Below, one piece after another: positions 36,192 through 46,556 of a DNA stretch of 64,000 nt (its first letter is position 1; each line of letters opens with the position of its first letter). Below the pieces are notes generated by a model. It did not search any database. It worked only from the letters and a program-made list of their open reading frames with translations, and was not told the DNA's origin. Position numbers and translations under genes: made by a program. Source of the stretch: Cognatundibacterium rugosum (lineage in GTDB: Bacteria; Pseudomonadota; Gammaproteobacteria; Burkholderiales; Burkholderiaceae_D); the NCBI RefSeq assembly GCF_014284365.1, contig NZ_JACOGG010000003.1, forward strand, positions 186,001 to 250,000, in the 5' to 3' direction.

Positions 36192-37859
36192 ATGAGTAGT
36201 CAGCGACCGGTAACAAAGCGGGAATACGTATTAAGCGAAGGGGAAACCATCGTTTCGAAAACCGACTTAGCCGGAAATATCACGTATGCCAATGACGATT
36301 TTGTCCGTGTAAGTGGCTTTACTATGGATGAGCTGATGGGGGCGCCGCAAAACATCGTGCGCCATCCAGATATGCCTGCCGCGGCGTTCGCTGATTTCTG
36401 GCGCACCCTGAAAAGTGGTAAAGCCTGGAATGGTTTAGTTAAAAATCGCTGTAAAAATGGCGACTATTACTGGGTGGAGACAACTGCCGCGCCTCTAGTA
36501 AAAAATGGAAAGGTAGTCGGTTATACCTCAATCCGGGTGAAGCCTGAGCGTCAGCAGATTCGTGCTGCAGAATCCGCTTATAAAGCCTTGCAGCGTGGTG
36601 ACCCTGGCTTATCTGTGCGCGAAGGTTGCGTTGTGCGGCACTCAGCAGCAGCGACGCTGCGTAACTGGCTGGATCTGAGTGTACGCGATAAGCTGGTGTT
36701 GTACTGTGTGCTGACGACGCTGATCCTGGTGCTGACCGCGATCCTGCCTGCCGCTGCAGTCAGTCAACATGCCTTGTGGGCAGCCGCATTGGGCGCTGTA
36801 CTCGCCGCACTATTTTGCCGCAATCTGTACCGCAGTATCGCTGAGCCCCTGCATCAGCTGGAGGCGCATATCCACGCCATGAGTTCGGGTGATTTATCGT
36901 TGCGTATTACTGTCAGCGATAACAATGAAATCAGTGAGGCTGTGCAATCACTGCGTGTACTGCAAACCAATATCAAGCTGCTCATTGGTCAGATCAAGCA
37001 AAGTACTGGCCACGTGAATGCTGTGGCGGTAGAAATTGCAGAGTGCAGCTATGAACTCTCAGCGCATACTGAATCTCAGAAAAGTGCACTTGATGAAACC
37101 ACCAGTTCTATGGATGAACTGACCAGCACAGTGCAGCACAATGCTGATAATTCGACCGCAGCCAACACGGTGGTCATGTCGTCGGCTCTGGTCGCTGAAC
37201 AGGGTGGGCAGGCGGTCGGAAACGTGGTGCAGACCATGGGAGCCATCAAAACCAGTTCAGGAAAAATTGCGGACATTATCGGTGTCATTGATAGCATAGC
37301 ATTTCAAACCAATATTCTGGCGCTGAATGCCGCTGTCGAAGCTGCGCGCGCGGGTGAGCAGGGACGCGGCTTTGCGGTGGTGGCTAGTGAAGTCCGGACC
37401 TTGGCACAGCGCAGCGCGAATGCAGCTAAAGAAATCAAAACCTTGATTACCGACTCGGTGAATCAGGTAGAAATGGGCGCACGCCTGGTTGATGATGCCG
37501 GTAAAACGATGGATGGATTGGTATCCGGTGTGCGCCAGGTAGCGCAAATCATGCAGGAGTTCAGCATAGCCAGTCAGGAGCAGAGTGCGCAGATCGGGCA
37601 GCTGAATCAGGCCGTATTGCAGATTGATGATATGACTCAGCAAAATACTTTGTTGGTTGATGAGGCGGCCAGCTCTGCAGAATCACTGCGGCGTCAGGCC
37701 GGGCTGCTGGCAGAGCTGGTCAATTCTTTTAAACTGGTACCCAATGGTGAGTTAACTGCAACGGCTCAGGTCCGTCTGGCCAGTGTAAATACAGCCGGTA
37801 GTGTACAGATCACAGCCGAACATACGGCTGCCAGGCCTGCACTGCAGCGTTCTGCATGA
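36192..37859 (+). CDS. PAS-domain methyl-accepting chemotaxis protein, Aer-like paralogue
   Basis: A 555-residue tandem paralogue of the preceding gene with the same order: PAS domain (about 8-110), two membrane helices, HAMP, signalling hairpin. The PAS domain and hairpin tip are nearly identical to the first copy ([33 protein letters not shown]), while the membrane region and tail are not. Its adaptation helices differ: the usual LEETxSSMEEL reads [11 protein letters not shown], and [12 protein letters not shown] reads [12 protein letters not shown], which replaces several methylatable Glu positions by Asp. The start has GGGAGTAGG at good spacing. The same ligand class but a different adaptation behaviour is a reasonable inference. 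Confidence 0.9.
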   Translation: MSSQRPVTKREYVLSEGETIVSKTDLAGNITYANDDFVRVSGFTMDELMGAPQNIVRHPDMPAAAFADFWRTLKSGKAWNGLVKNRCKNGDYYWVETTAAPLVKNGKVVGYTSIRVKPERQQIRAAESAYKALQRGDPGLSVREGCVVRHSAAATLRNWLDLSVRDKLVLYCVLTTLILVLTAILPAAAVSQHALWAAALGAVLAALFCRNLYRSIAEPLHQLEAHIHAMSSGDLSLRITVSDNNEISEAVQSLRVLQTNIKLLIGQIKQSTGHVNAVAVEIAECSYELSAHTESQKSALDETTSSMDELTSTVQHNADNSTAANTVVMSSALVAEQGGQAVGNVVQTMGAIKTSSGKIADIIGVIDSIAFQTNILALNAAVEAARAGEQGRGFAVVASEVRTLAQRSANAAKEIKTLITDSVNQVEMGARLVDDAGKTMDGLVSGVRQVAQIMQEFSIASQEQSAQIGQLNQAVLQIDDMTQQNTLLVDEAASSAESLRRQAGLLAELVNSFKLVPNGELTATAQVRLASVNTAGSVQITAEHTAARPALQRSA

Positions 37860-37894
37860 CACAAGCCTGACTTCGGGGGATGCAGGATGGCTGA

Positions 37895-38578
37895 TCAGCA
37901 GCCATCAATGCTGCAAAATGCGCCGGAAGCTGCTGATGGCGCAGCGGAATGGCTCTTCAGCCATTGTTGAAATGCTTCAGCTTTTCCCAGCCATGAGCTG
38001 ATATCCAGGCGCTGCAATTGCCCATCCTGTTCCAGTGCCAGCGTAGGGAAGCCGCCACCGCCAAGTTGCGTCAGCAAACGACGGCTGTCTTGGATATGCT
38101 GTTCAGTCGCACTGCCGGATAAGCTGTGCCAGCTGGTGTGGAAGGCCGCTTGTTCCGCACCCAGTTGTGCAGCTATGGCGCTTAGGGTACCCAGTTCTGA
38201 CACTTTCTGACCCTCTGCATAATGTGCGTGCTGGATTGCCTTCAGCATATTCAGCGCGTCCACACCCAACGCCGGTGCGGTCAGGATGGCCGTGATAGGC
38301 ATTGCAGAATCGAATACTGCGCTGCTATCGCGCAGCAAACCTTCAAAATAGTTTTCGCCAAACACCTGTCCGGTCAGCTGTGCAATGCGCAGGTCATGCG
38401 GAATCACATAGTCACGCAGGGCAGGGCTGACTTGCGTGCGTCTTGCGCCTGCCATCATTCCGCCGCCATGCAGACGAATCTGCAATCCGTTTACAGCTTG
38501 CGCTGCGCTGAGCAAAGGGGCGGCGGCGTAGCACCAGCCGCAGTAAGGGTCGTAGATATAGTGCAGGGTGGCAGACAT
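37895..38578 (-). CDS. DsbA-family (FrnE-like) thioredoxin-fold protein
   Basis: A 227-residue protein with the active-site pair Cys13-Gly-Trp-Cys16 in YDPYCGWCYAAAPLL, a GGGMMAG loop, and the cis-proline region GGGGFPTLAL. This is the layout of FrnE/DsbA-like thiol oxidoreductases of the cytoplasm; no signal peptide is visible. A CxxC plus C-terminal cysteines (FCSIDGC) suggest redox or metal chemistry at the tail. ATG 38578 is chosen because it gives the family N-terminus; an upstream in-frame codon would add 20 residues. It is convergent with the second chemoreceptor. Confidence 0.8.
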   Translation of the reverse strand: MSATLHYIYDPYCGWCYAAAPLLSAAQAVNGLQIRLHGGGMMAGARRTQVSPALRDYVIPHDLRIAQLTGQVFGENYFEGLLRDSSAVFDSAMPITAILTAPALGVDALNMLKAIQHAHYAEGQKVSELGTLSAIAAQLGAEQAAFHTSWHSLSGSATEQHIQDSRRLLTQLGGGGFPTLALEQDGQLQRLDISSWLGKAEAFQQWLKSHSAAPSAASGAFCSIDGC

Positions 38579-38927
38579 GAGTTTTTTCCAAAAAAGTAGA
38601 GTGAGTTGGGGGCAGAGGCTGGCGATTATAGTGTGCACTCTGATGTCCGGCTATACGCGGGTTTGCACATCACTGTTGCATAAATTGGGCAGACCTTGGG
38701 TGAGAATCCGCTTCAGCGCACGTCGACCTGAGACAGGATGTCAGGCATGGCATAAATTCTGCATGATACTGGTCTGAGTCTGGTTATACTGCTGTACTTT
38801 GCTGTAATCACACCGGTTTCGCAAAGTTCGTATGGTCCGGCGTTGCTGTCATCCAGTTCTGTTGCCTTCGTCTACAAACGCAGACTAAGTGTTTTGTAGT
38901 GCTGATGCCCTCCGTTTAATTCAAGAA
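38579..38927. other. Intergenic region between divergent genes, nothing recognised
   Basis: Must hold the promoters of the FrnE-like (-) and GGDEF-EAL (+) genes. No operator, repeat or RNA gene was identified. The in-frame GTG 38889 start option of the next gene lies inside it. Confidence 0.4.
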
Positions 38928-40289
38928 ATGAGCTTGAGATTGTTGCCGATTTTTGAAAATCCACTTTGGAAAGATGCACTGACCGGTTTGCCAAATCGTC
39001 AGGCTTTTCACCATCTGCTAGAACAGTTAATGCAACAGGCGGTAACACAGTGTCAGTCGCTGGCTTTGTTGCTGATCGATTTCGATAATTTTAAATGGAT
39101 CAATGAGAGTCATGGCTATGGTTTTGGCGATCAGCTATTGCGTCAGGTTGCGCGTGAACTGGAAAGGCTGGCCGATTCGCGAGCCAGTGTTTGCCGCCTG
39201 GGCGGGGATGAGTTTGCGTTGGTCGTGACCGATCTGTCACAGGTCGATGGCTTGCTTCATTTTGCAGCACAGCTGAAGTCAGATCTGGATAGCAGTCTGG
39301 TCGTGGATGGCGTCTGGCTGGATCTGAAATGTAAAGTTGGCATTGCCTGCTATCCGGGTGACGCGACCACGCCGGAAGCGATGTTTAATAATGCCTTTGC
39401 TGCGTTGCAGGTTGCCCAGACATCTGACAATACCCCCATAGTTCAGTACCGGCCCGAGATGCTGGCATCCTGTGCGGAATACCGGCCTGATTACAATGAG
39501 TTAAAGCTGGCACTCAAAAATCGTGAATTTTTCCTGGTCTATCAACCCAAATTTGACCTCCCCTCTATGCAATTGCAAGGACTGGAAGCCTTGTTGCGCT
39601 GGCGTCATCCACTGCGTGGCGTCGTCAGTCCCTTGGTGTTTATTTCGGTGGCGGAACAGACTGGATTGATTGCGGCGATTGGCGACTGGGTCGTCAAGGC
39701 TGCGATCATGCAGATGGAAAGCTGGCAGCGGCAAGAGGGTGTTTATGTGTCCGTCGCGGTCAATGTGTCGCCTTTACAGCTTAAGGATGATGGCTTCGTC
39801 GCGCGTATCAAAGCGCTATTGAATCTGAATGGAATTGCCGGTGAATTTCTGCAGCTGGAACTCACAGAAAGTTCTCTGATAGAAGACCCGCGCCGTGCGC
39901 ACACCATTATTGCGGAATTGCGTAGCGCGGGCGTGCAGATTGCGCTTGATGATTTCGGTACTGGTTATTCTTCGTTGGCCGCGCTGCAGACTTATCAGCT
40001 CGATTATCTGAAAATGGATAAGAGTTTTGTTCAAAAAATTCAGACCAGACAGGGGCGTTCAGTATCGCACGCTATTATTCAGCTTGGACATGCACTGGAA
40101 ATGCGAGTGATCGCTGAAGGAGTGGAAAATGCAGAACAGGAAGCGGCGCTGTGCGCCTTGACTTGTGATCAGGTGCAGGGTTTTCTGTATAGTCATCCTT
40201 TATCGGCCGATCAATGTCTGGCCTTCATGAAGCAGTCTGGGTCTCCAGACTTATTCGCCGTAGAAGAGGCATCAGTGGCAAGCGTGTGA
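38928..40289 (+). CDS. GGDEF-EAL protein (cyclic-di-GMP turnover)
   Basis: About 453 residues: a diguanylate cyclase domain beginning at DALTGLPNRQAF with an intact GGDEF at 92-96, then a phosphodiesterase domain with EAL at 220-222, the LTESSLIED and DDFGTGYSSL motifs, KMDKSFV and IAEGVE. Both active-site signatures look intact, so the protein could make or degrade c-di-GMP. The RxxD inhibitory site upstream of GGDEF is absent. No sensory domain or membrane segment precedes GGDEF. ATG 38928 is used; GTG 38889, directly after an in-frame stop, is an alternative adding 13 residues. Neither has a good ribosome binding site. Confidence 0.9.
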   Translation: MSLRLLPIFENPLWKDALTGLPNRQAFHHLLEQLMQQAVTQCQSLALLLIDFDNFKWINESHGYGFGDQLLRQVARELERLADSRASVCRLGGDEFALVVTDLSQVDGLLHFAAQLKSDLDSSLVVDGVWLDLKCKVGIACYPGDATTPEAMFNNAFAALQVAQTSDNTPIVQYRPEMLASCAEYRPDYNELKLALKNREFFLVYQPKFDLPSMQLQGLEALLRWRHPLRGVVSPLVFISVAEQTGLIAAIGDWVVKAAIMQMESWQRQEGVYVSVAVNVSPLQLKDDGFVARIKALLNLNGIAGEFLQLELTESSLIEDPRRAHTIIAELRSAGVQIALDDFGTGYSSLAALQTYQLDYLKMDKSFVQKIQTRQGRSVSHAIIQLGHALEMRVIAEGVENAEQEAALCALTCDQVQGFLYSHPLSADQCLAFMKQSGSPDLFAVEEASVASV

Positions 40290-40395
40290 TTTTGTCCGGC
40301 CTGCTTGCGATTTATGGTGCAAGTGAGCGCTTTGTTGGTGCAGAATTTGGTGTTGAGCGCTAAGCTACGCATACTTTAACCAAGCTTGTCATGTT

Positions 40396-41124
40396 ATGGA
40401 ATGGTTTGCATATCCCGTGTTACTCCTGGTGTTTGTCGCTTTGTTTACGCGTGAAGTCATTGCGCCCGCATCTGGTAATTCCTGCGATAAGCGGTGGCAA
40501 TACATGGCACTCAGCATGGGCTTACTGACTGTTGGTGTGACGATCACGACAGGCTATGTGTTTGGGCCGGCGATCCGGCATTATGCCTTATTACCTTTGG
40601 CCGATCAGCTGGCCGCCCCTGTGCTTGGATTTCTAAGTTTTCTCAGTACCAGTTTGTTTTTTTACTGGTGGCACCGCGCAACCCACGCCAGTGATTTTTT
40701 GTGGCGCCATGTTCATCAGTTACATCATTCTGCTCGAAGAATCGAATCGTTGACGGCATTCTTTGCACATCCGCTCGATACCGCATGCGCGACCCTGATT
40801 TCGTGCCTGAGCAGTTATCTGCTGTTTGGTGCAACGGGAATGGGTGCAGCCTGGGCGTTGCTGTTCACGGGTGTGTTCGATCTGTATCTGCATGACCGCA
40901 GCTCGCCCACCTGGTTGGGCTATCTGATACAAAGACCGGAAATGCACAGAGTGCATCACGCTTACGGCCATCACGCGCAAAACTATGGTTTGCCAGTCTG
41001 GGATATGTTGTTCGGTACCTGGCATAACCCCTCAGAGCAGGTGCTGCGCTGCGGTTTTGATGATGAAAAATCCGACAATATCTGTGCCATGTTGCGCGGT
41101 GTTGACGTGCACCGTTTGCCCTGA
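40396..41124 (+). CDS. Fatty acid hydroxylase/sterol desaturase family membrane protein
   Basis: A 242-residue inner-membrane protein with four or five hydrophobic segments and the di-iron histidine clusters of the family: HRATH, HQLHH and EMHRVHHAYGHH, plus lone His residues between them (AFFAHP, LYLHDRS). The enzymes use O2 to hydroxylate or desaturate lipids or carotenoids. The substrate cannot be predicted. It stands alone between the GGDEF-EAL gene and ilvD. Confidence 0.9.
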   Translation: MEWFAYPVLLLVFVALFTREVIAPASGNSCDKRWQYMALSMGLLTVGVTITTGYVFGPAIRHYALLPLADQLAAPVLGFLSFLSTSLFFYWWHRATHASDFLWRHVHQLHHSARRIESLTAFFAHPLDTACATLISCLSSYLLFGATGMGAAWALLFTGVFDLYLHDRSSPTWLGYLIQRPEMHRVHHAYGHHAQNYGLPVWDMLFGTWHNPSEQVLRCGFDDEKSDNICAMLRGVDVHRLP

Positions 41125-41279
41125 GTGCGCATCAGTCAGCGTGGTCAGATTTCGCTGAAACCAATTGATCTTAGCTGTATTGATATTATTTATGTCTTAA
41201 TTATCGTTTAATTTGATATTTGACATATGCTTGCGTCCGGGGCAAGCTAAGGACTTGTATCTATCCATGAAAGTCCGCT

Positions 41280-43163
41280 ATGCCGCAATACCGATCCCGT
41301 ACCACTACCCATGGCCGCAATATGGCCGGTGCCCGCGCTTTATGGCGTGCGACCGGTATGACCGATGCCGATTTCAATAAACCCATTATCGCAGTGGTGA
41401 ATTCGTTCACCCAATTCGTGCCGGGGCATGTGCATCTGAAAGATCTGGGTCAGCTGGTGGCGCGTGAAATCGAGGCGGCAGGCGGTGTCGCAAAAGAATT
41501 CAATACCATCGCAGTGGACGACGGTATCGCGATGGGTCATGGCGGCATGCTGTATTCGCTGCCTTCGCGCGAACTGATTGCCGATTCGGTGGAATACATG
41601 GTGAACGCCCATTGTGCGGATGCGATGGTGTGTATTTCAAATTGCGACAAAATTACGCCTGGCATGCTGATGGCTGCCATGCGCCTGAATATCCCGGTGG
41701 TGTTTGTATCGGGTGGCCCGATGGAAGCCGGTAAGGTGCTCGATGTACTGCATCCATCCAATTCTGCCGTTGCAGGGCAAAAGATCATGAAAATTGATCT
41801 GGTCGATGCCATGATCAAAGCGGGTGATAGCAGTATCTCGGATGAAGAAGTTGGCCGTATTGAGCGCTCTGCGTGTCCAACTTGCGGTTCCTGTTCCGGC
41901 ATGTTTACGGCGAACTCTATGAATTGCCTGACCGAGGCACTGGGCTTATCCCTGCCTGGCAATGGCACTATCCTGGCCACTCATGCTGACCGTAAAGCTT
42001 TGTTCCTGCGCGCCGGACGTTTAATCGTTGAACTGGCTAAACGTTATTACGAGCAGGATGACGACAGCGTCTTGCCACGCACGATTGCGACTAAAGCGAC
42101 GTTTGAAAATGCGATGGCGCTGGATGTATCGATGGGGGGGTCTACAAACACCGTATTGCATTTGCTGGCGGCCGCGCATGAAGCCGGGGTCGATTTCAGC
42201 ATGGCAGACATAGACCGTATTTCGCGCAAAGTACCTTGTCTTTGCAAGGTGGCGCCGATGACGGATAAATACCATATCGAAGATGTGCATCGCGCAGGCG
42301 GCATCATCGCGATCCTGGGTGAGCTGGCACGCGCCGGTTTGCTCGATACCACGCGGCCAACTGTACACAGCAGCACGCTGGCGCAGGCGATTGCGAATTA
42401 CGATATCGCTGTCACTCAGAACGTTGAGGTACACAGCCTGTTCAAGGCTGCGCCGGGCGGCGTGCCGACCCAGCAGGCATTTTCTCAGGAACGCCGCTTC
42501 GATACGCTCGATAGTGACCGCGCTGCTGGCTGTATCCGCGATAATGCGCATGCGTATTCGCAGGATGGTGGTCTGGCTGTGTTGTATGGCAATCTGGCAG
42601 AAAAAGGCTGTATCGTCAAAACAGCCGGTGTTGATGAAAGCATCTTGCGCTTCAGTGGCAAAGCGCGTGTGTTTGAGAGTCAGGATGCCGCGGTGGAAGG
42701 TATTTTGCAGGATACTGTGCATGCTGGTGACGTCGTCATCATTCGCTATGAAGGCCCGAAAGGCGGACCTGGTATGCAGGAAATGCTGTATCCGACTTCA
42801 TATATCAAATCCAAAGGCCTGGGCAAAGCCTGCGCGCTGTTTACCGATGGCCGTTTCTCCGGTGGTTCATCCGGTCTGGTGATCGGTCATGCCTCGCCAG
42901 AGGCGGCAGAGGGGGGGGCGATTGGACTGGTACAGGAAGGCGATATGATCGATATTGATATTCCGGCGCGCAGCATACAATTGCGCATCAGCGCGGAAGA
43001 AATGGCGTCGCGTCGTGCCGCGATGGAAGCGCGTGGTGAACAAGCCTGGCAGCCGGAAAACCGTGAACGCTACGTGTCGCAGGCTTTGCAGGCGTATGCA
43101 GCATTGGCCACTTCAGCTGATCGTGGTGCGGTGCGTGATATCAGCCAGTTACGCCGCCGTTAA
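41280..43163 (+). CDS. ilvD: Dihydroxy-acid dehydratase
   Basis: A 627-residue iron-sulfur enzyme of valine, leucine, isoleucine and pantothenate synthesis that dehydrates 2,3-dihydroxy-isovalerate and its homologue. Cluster and metal residues are visible as Cys122 with Lys124 ([12 protein letters not shown]) and Cys202/Cys205 ([19 protein letters not shown]). The length and C-terminal [21 protein letters not shown] fit the E. coli-type long form. It is paralogous to edd at 51715. A run of eight G lies at 42911-42918 in the coding sequence. A strong terminator follows. Confidence 0.97.
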   Translation: MPQYRSRTTTHGRNMAGARALWRATGMTDADFNKPIIAVVNSFTQFVPGHVHLKDLGQLVAREIEAAGGVAKEFNTIAVDDGIAMGHGGMLYSLPSRELIADSVEYMVNAHCADAMVCISNCDKITPGMLMAAMRLNIPVVFVSGGPMEAGKVLDVLHPSNSAVAGQKIMKIDLVDAMIKAGDSSISDEEVGRIERSACPTCGSCSGMFTANSMNCLTEALGLSLPGNGTILATHADRKALFLRAGRLIVELAKRYYEQDDDSVLPRTIATKATFENAMALDVSMGGSTNTVLHLLAAAHEAGVDFSMADIDRISRKVPCLCKVAPMTDKYHIEDVHRAGGIIAILGELARAGLLDTTRPTVHSSTLAQAIANYDIAVTQNVEVHSLFKAAPGGVPTQQAFSQERRFDTLDSDRAAGCIRDNAHAYSQDGGLAVLYGNLAEKGCIVKTAGVDESILRFSGKARVFESQDAAVEGILQDTVHAGDVVIIRYEGPKGGPGMQEMLYPTSYIKSKGLGKACALFTDGRFSGGSSGLVIGHASPEAAEGGAIGLVQEGDMIDIDIPARSIQLRISAEEMASRRAAMEARGEQAWQPENRERYVSQALQAYAALATSADRGAVRDISQLRRR

Positions 43164-43193
43164 GATTTTTTTTGCGCTGTTGTTCCAGTATCC

Positions 43194-43219
43194 GGGGAGC
43201 TTAGGCTCCCCTTTTTTTT
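43194..43219 (+). terminator. Rho-independent terminator of ilvD
   Basis: GGGGAGC, TTAG, GCTCCCC with an eight-T tract, 31 bases after the ilvD stop codon. Confidence 0.95.
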
Positions 43220-43781
43220 ATGCGTACTCTGGTCAGGAGTTGAGTTCTGGTTCCAGATGAAATTCAGAGATTTTTTGTTTTTGCAGTTCTATGATGACGC
43301 GCTGTTGCAACCGGTATTTCTGAACAGAAGCCTGAGAGTATGGTTGGAATAGTTCTCAACGCTACTGTTCGGCCTGTGTCGGGCCATCCATCTCTTCCTG
43401 CTATGCTGACCGATGCCAGATCTGCTTGTGACAGGGCTGAGCGTAGCAGGGCGTCCTTGCCAATGCGATTAAAGAAATTCGCCAGCCGTTTGCGGCTTTA
43501 TCAATTGGTATGCGTATCGGTGCTAACTGTTTTTTCAGTCATGCATCGTCATAAATCACAACAGATCCAGGTGTCCGAAAACATGGCTTGAGCGGATAGG
43601 GATGTTTTGACGAAGATGCCGCGTTCTGCGTCATTGCATCGCTTGTCGCATGCTTCCCACAGTTGCTGGGGTGTTCAGGAATGAATGCCGGAATTTGCTT
43701 GCAAGGTATCTTGCTTTGTTGGAAACTGCTTTTCCTCAGGCAAAGCCACGTCTGGATCGTGGCGCAGAACGGGAGAAAGTG
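43220..43781. other. Intergenic region before the second peptidase, nothing recognised
   Basis: No gene, operator or RNA structure was identified with confidence. Several short open frames lack starts with ribosome binding sites or family resemblance. Confidence 0.4.
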
Positions 43782-45596
43782 ATGTTTGCAGTGGGAATGA
43801 CAAAGGCAAGTTCGGCAAATCAACCAGAAAAACAAATAATACGCAGAACGTCAATGATGTCTGTAAGAAAGTCACTGATGGATTTGCAGGGTACCGGGCT
43901 GGCAACAGTGCTGGCACTGGCTGCCGCTGGATTGGTGTTTCCGGTGCAGGCGGCGGACGTACCTGCCGCAGGAATGACGATACAAATTAATTACCCACAA
44001 TTGCCTGCCGGGCAGCCAGCGACGCGGCTGGAAGTCAGTTACACCCCGTCCAAGTCCTGTTCTCGTCTGCAGTTTCAGAAGGAAAATCGTGATAACGAAG
44101 GCTTACGTGACGGCTGGCAGGCGCTAAATGATTGCGCTCGGCTGGAGGGGGATAGCATTGTGTGGCAAAAAACGACCTCTGGTGCTGCTTGTATCGCGCG
44201 GTTCGCTGTGCCGGTCACTAAGCAATTGTTTCATCATTACCAGCCAGCTTTGCCGATTGGCGATGCAGTGCTGCTGCATACCAGCAATTACGCCGTCGAT
44301 AAGACTTGTGGCGCAGCGCAGTATGTAGTGCAGGCACCGGCTATTGCAACCGGTGGTGATATCGTCGATGGAAGCTTGCAGATCAGCGCATCGAATAAAG
44401 CGCGTGACAGTTTACCGGTGATGCTGTTTCCGACGTCGGGTTTGCAGTTTCAGGGGACCCCTTTTTATGCTGATGCTGATTTGCCGCCTGCGACGATCGG
44501 TTTGATTCGGGAAGTGGCGGATCATAGTGTGCAGCATTTGCGCAAGCAATTGCCGTCGGTACCGTTTCAGATGCCGATGATCGCTGCCGCGTCGGTGCGC
44601 GATGATGGCCCCAGTTATTTTAACGGCAATGCGCAGGATATTTTGCAGCTGGCTTTTTTTAACTGGCCGCATACGATGGATGCGGGCGGACAGCGTACAG
44701 TGTCGCAATTTGTTGCCCATGAATTCAGTCACCGCTTTCAAGTGTATCCGGCGGGTGCCGCCAGTTATGCGGAAGAGCGCCTGATTCATGAAGGCGGTGC
44801 GGAGTTTTTACGTTGGATGACCAGCCTGCATCTGGGCTGGCTGACCCCGCAGCAAGCAGCCGCTGATGTCGATGACGCACTGGCCAGTTGCCTGATCAGT
44901 GCCGGACAACGATCTTTACGCAGCCTGAGCAGGTCGGAGGTTGATGGTGGTCGCATCGGCTATGTGTGTGGCTTACCAGCTTATGTGTATGCGCTGGCAA
45001 CAAGTGTGCCACCGGGGCAGGCTTACGCCAGACTGGATGCGTATTACAGCCGTTTGCTGAAAATGCAGCAGAGGCCGGTGACGCAACAAATGCCGGTTGA
45101 TTTTGCCACCATGATGGAATGCGGCGATCAGCCGGACTGCCAGCCTCGGCATTTGCCACAGTTGTTGCGCTCGGAGCAAAACTTGAATCAAGTCTGGCAG
45201 GACTGGCTGAGTGCTTCGCCACTCGCGTTCAGTGCAGCGCCGACCGATGCACAGCAGCACGAGATGCTGGTCAGCGCCATTGGTCAAATGATGCGTGAAG
45301 ACTGCAGCGGATTGCGTGATCTGTATCCGCAGAAAGATAAAATCGTGATCAGCGGCTTACCGCAATGTCAGCGTTTGCGCACGACAATCAGCGTCATGCA
45401 GATTGAAGGTTTGCCTTACAGCGGTGATCGCCGCACGCTGCAAGCGATGGTGGATGCTTGTCGCCTTCGTCAGGAAGTGCTGCTGGGACTTGAGCAAGGG
45501 CAAACGCTTTCATTGCAATGCAAGCGACCGTTAACCGTGTTTTCCACGTTCCTTCAACTACAAGCCGGTGCAGTGCTGAAAGTCTTGCAACCCTGA
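43782..45596 (+). CDS. Secreted zinc metallopeptidase-like protein, family not recognised
   Basis: About 604 residues. After a polar lead of some 30 residues a hydrophobic segment (TGLATVLALAAAGLVFPVQA) forms a signal sequence. The catalytic core has HEFSH at 313-317 and a downstream Glu337 in IHEGGAEFLRWM, 20 residues after the second His, the spacing of thermolysin-like gluzincins. Cysteines in the N-terminal domain (KSCSRL, NDCARL, GAACIARF, KTCGAA) and C-terminal domain (LISAG..., ECGDQPDC) suggest several disulfides. The product is probably exported and hydrolyses peptides, but I cannot name the MEROPS family. The start at 43782 has GGGAG at seven bases; ATG 43854/43857 would give a shorter signal peptide. 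Confidence 0.72.
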   Translation: MFAVGMTKASSANQPEKQIIRRTSMMSVRKSLMDLQGTGLATVLALAAAGLVFPVQAADVPAAGMTIQINYPQLPAGQPATRLEVSYTPSKSCSRLQFQKENRDNEGLRDGWQALNDCARLEGDSIVWQKTTSGAACIARFAVPVTKQLFHHYQPALPIGDAVLLHTSNYAVDKTCGAAQYVVQAPAIATGGDIVDGSLQISASNKARDSLPVMLFPTSGLQFQGTPFYADADLPPATIGLIREVADHSVQHLRKQLPSVPFQMPMIAAASVRDDGPSYFNGNAQDILQLAFFNWPHTMDAGGQRTVSQFVAHEFSHRFQVYPAGAASYAEERLIHEGGAEFLRWMTSLHLGWLTPQQAAADVDDALASCLISAGQRSLRSLSRSEVDGGRIGYVCGLPAYVYALATSVPPGQAYARLDAYYSRLLKMQQRPVTQQMPVDFATMMECGDQPDCQPRHLPQLLRSEQNLNQVWQDWLSASPLAFSAAPTDAQQHEMLVSAIGQMMREDCSGLRDLYPQKDKIVISGLPQCQRLRTTISVMQIEGLPYSGDRRTLQAMVDACRLRQEVLLGLEQGQTLSLQCKRPLTVFSTFLQLQAGAVLKVLQP

Positions 45597-45892
45597 GCGC
45601 AACAGGTTGTTACCTGTTTTTCTGATGCCAGCGCAAACACTGACGCAGCGGGTGGGCTGGTTTACAGAAAATGCGGCTTTTTGCATCGTCGCTGCGTTTG
45701 CTGATATGGCTATCAGAGAAAATGAGATTTTGCGCTGACTGGTCGGTTTCCTCGAAAATGTAGCGGTTTCCGGTCGAAAAATCCGCACTCGTTTATACTT
45801 GCGGTTTTGCCGCTTTCCGGCTTTATCCGCCACTGTTGCAGTCGCCACCGGAAACCCGCAACTGCTATCCAAAAAATATTGTGAGTTTGTCT

Positions 45893-46531
45893 ATGTCTGA
45901 AACCGTGGCGCCTGCCGATAACAGTGCGCAAGATCTGGTGTTCGTTGAATCCTGCCGCTTGCCCACGCGCTGGGCAGAATTTCAAATGCATGTTTTTTTT
46001 GAAGCTTCCACCGGAAAAGAACATGTGGCACTGACCCTGGGCCAGGTCAATGATGGCGCGCCAGTATTAGCACGTATCCATTCTGAATGCCTGACCGGTG
46101 ACGCTTTGTTCAGCCGCCGCTGTGACTGTGGCCCACAACTGGAACTGGCTTTGCAAAAAATTGCGGAAGAGGGCCGTGGTGCCTTGTTATATCTGCGTCA
46201 GGAAGGCCGTGGTATAGGCTTACTCAATAAAGTACGTGCCTACCATTTGCAGGATCAGGGTGCCGATACGGTGGAAGCGAATCAGCGGCTGGGCTTTGCC
46301 GCTGACTTGCGTAATTACAGTTTGTGTGAACCCATGTTGAAACATTTGGGGATCAGCGCTTTACGTCTGATGACGAACAATCCGCGCAAGATCGCCGCCA
46401 TGCAGGGTTTGCGCGTTACGATCGCAGAACACCTGCCGCTGATCGCAGGACGTAATCCGCACAATGACCGCTATCTGGATACCAAGGTTGCCAAGCTCGG
46501 CCACATGATAGACAGCGATGGCGTAATCTGA
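45893..46531 (+). CDS. ribA: GTP cyclohydrolase II (RibA)
   Basis: A 212-residue enzyme that opens GTP, the first step of riboflavin synthesis. The zinc ligands are Cys66, Cys77 and Cys79 ([20 protein letters not shown]), and the catalytic region reads [20 protein letters not shown] 45893 gives the usual N-terminus; an upstream in-frame codon would add 19 residues. The gene is monocistronic here. The 296 bases upstream were checked for an FMN riboswitch core and none was recognised. Confidence 0.95.
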   Translation: MSETVAPADNSAQDLVFVESCRLPTRWAEFQMHVFFEASTGKEHVALTLGQVNDGAPVLARIHSECLTGDALFSRRCDCGPQLELALQKIAEEGRGALLYLRQEGRGIGLLNKVRAYHLQDQGADTVEANQRLGFAADLRNYSLCEPMLKHLGISALRLMTNNPRKIAAMQGLRVTIAEHLPLIAGRNPHNDRYLDTKVAKLGHMIDSDGVI

Positions 46532-46556
46532 ACGACGCCTGACTCGCCTGCACGCT

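Noticed and set aside
42021-42722. 233-codon open frame antisense to ilvD
   Set aside because: Shadow of ilvD with atypical composition (rich in His, Arg, Cys) and no motif.
45597-45892. FMN riboswitch upstream of ribA
   Set aside because: The conserved RFN core sequences were not found in the leader.
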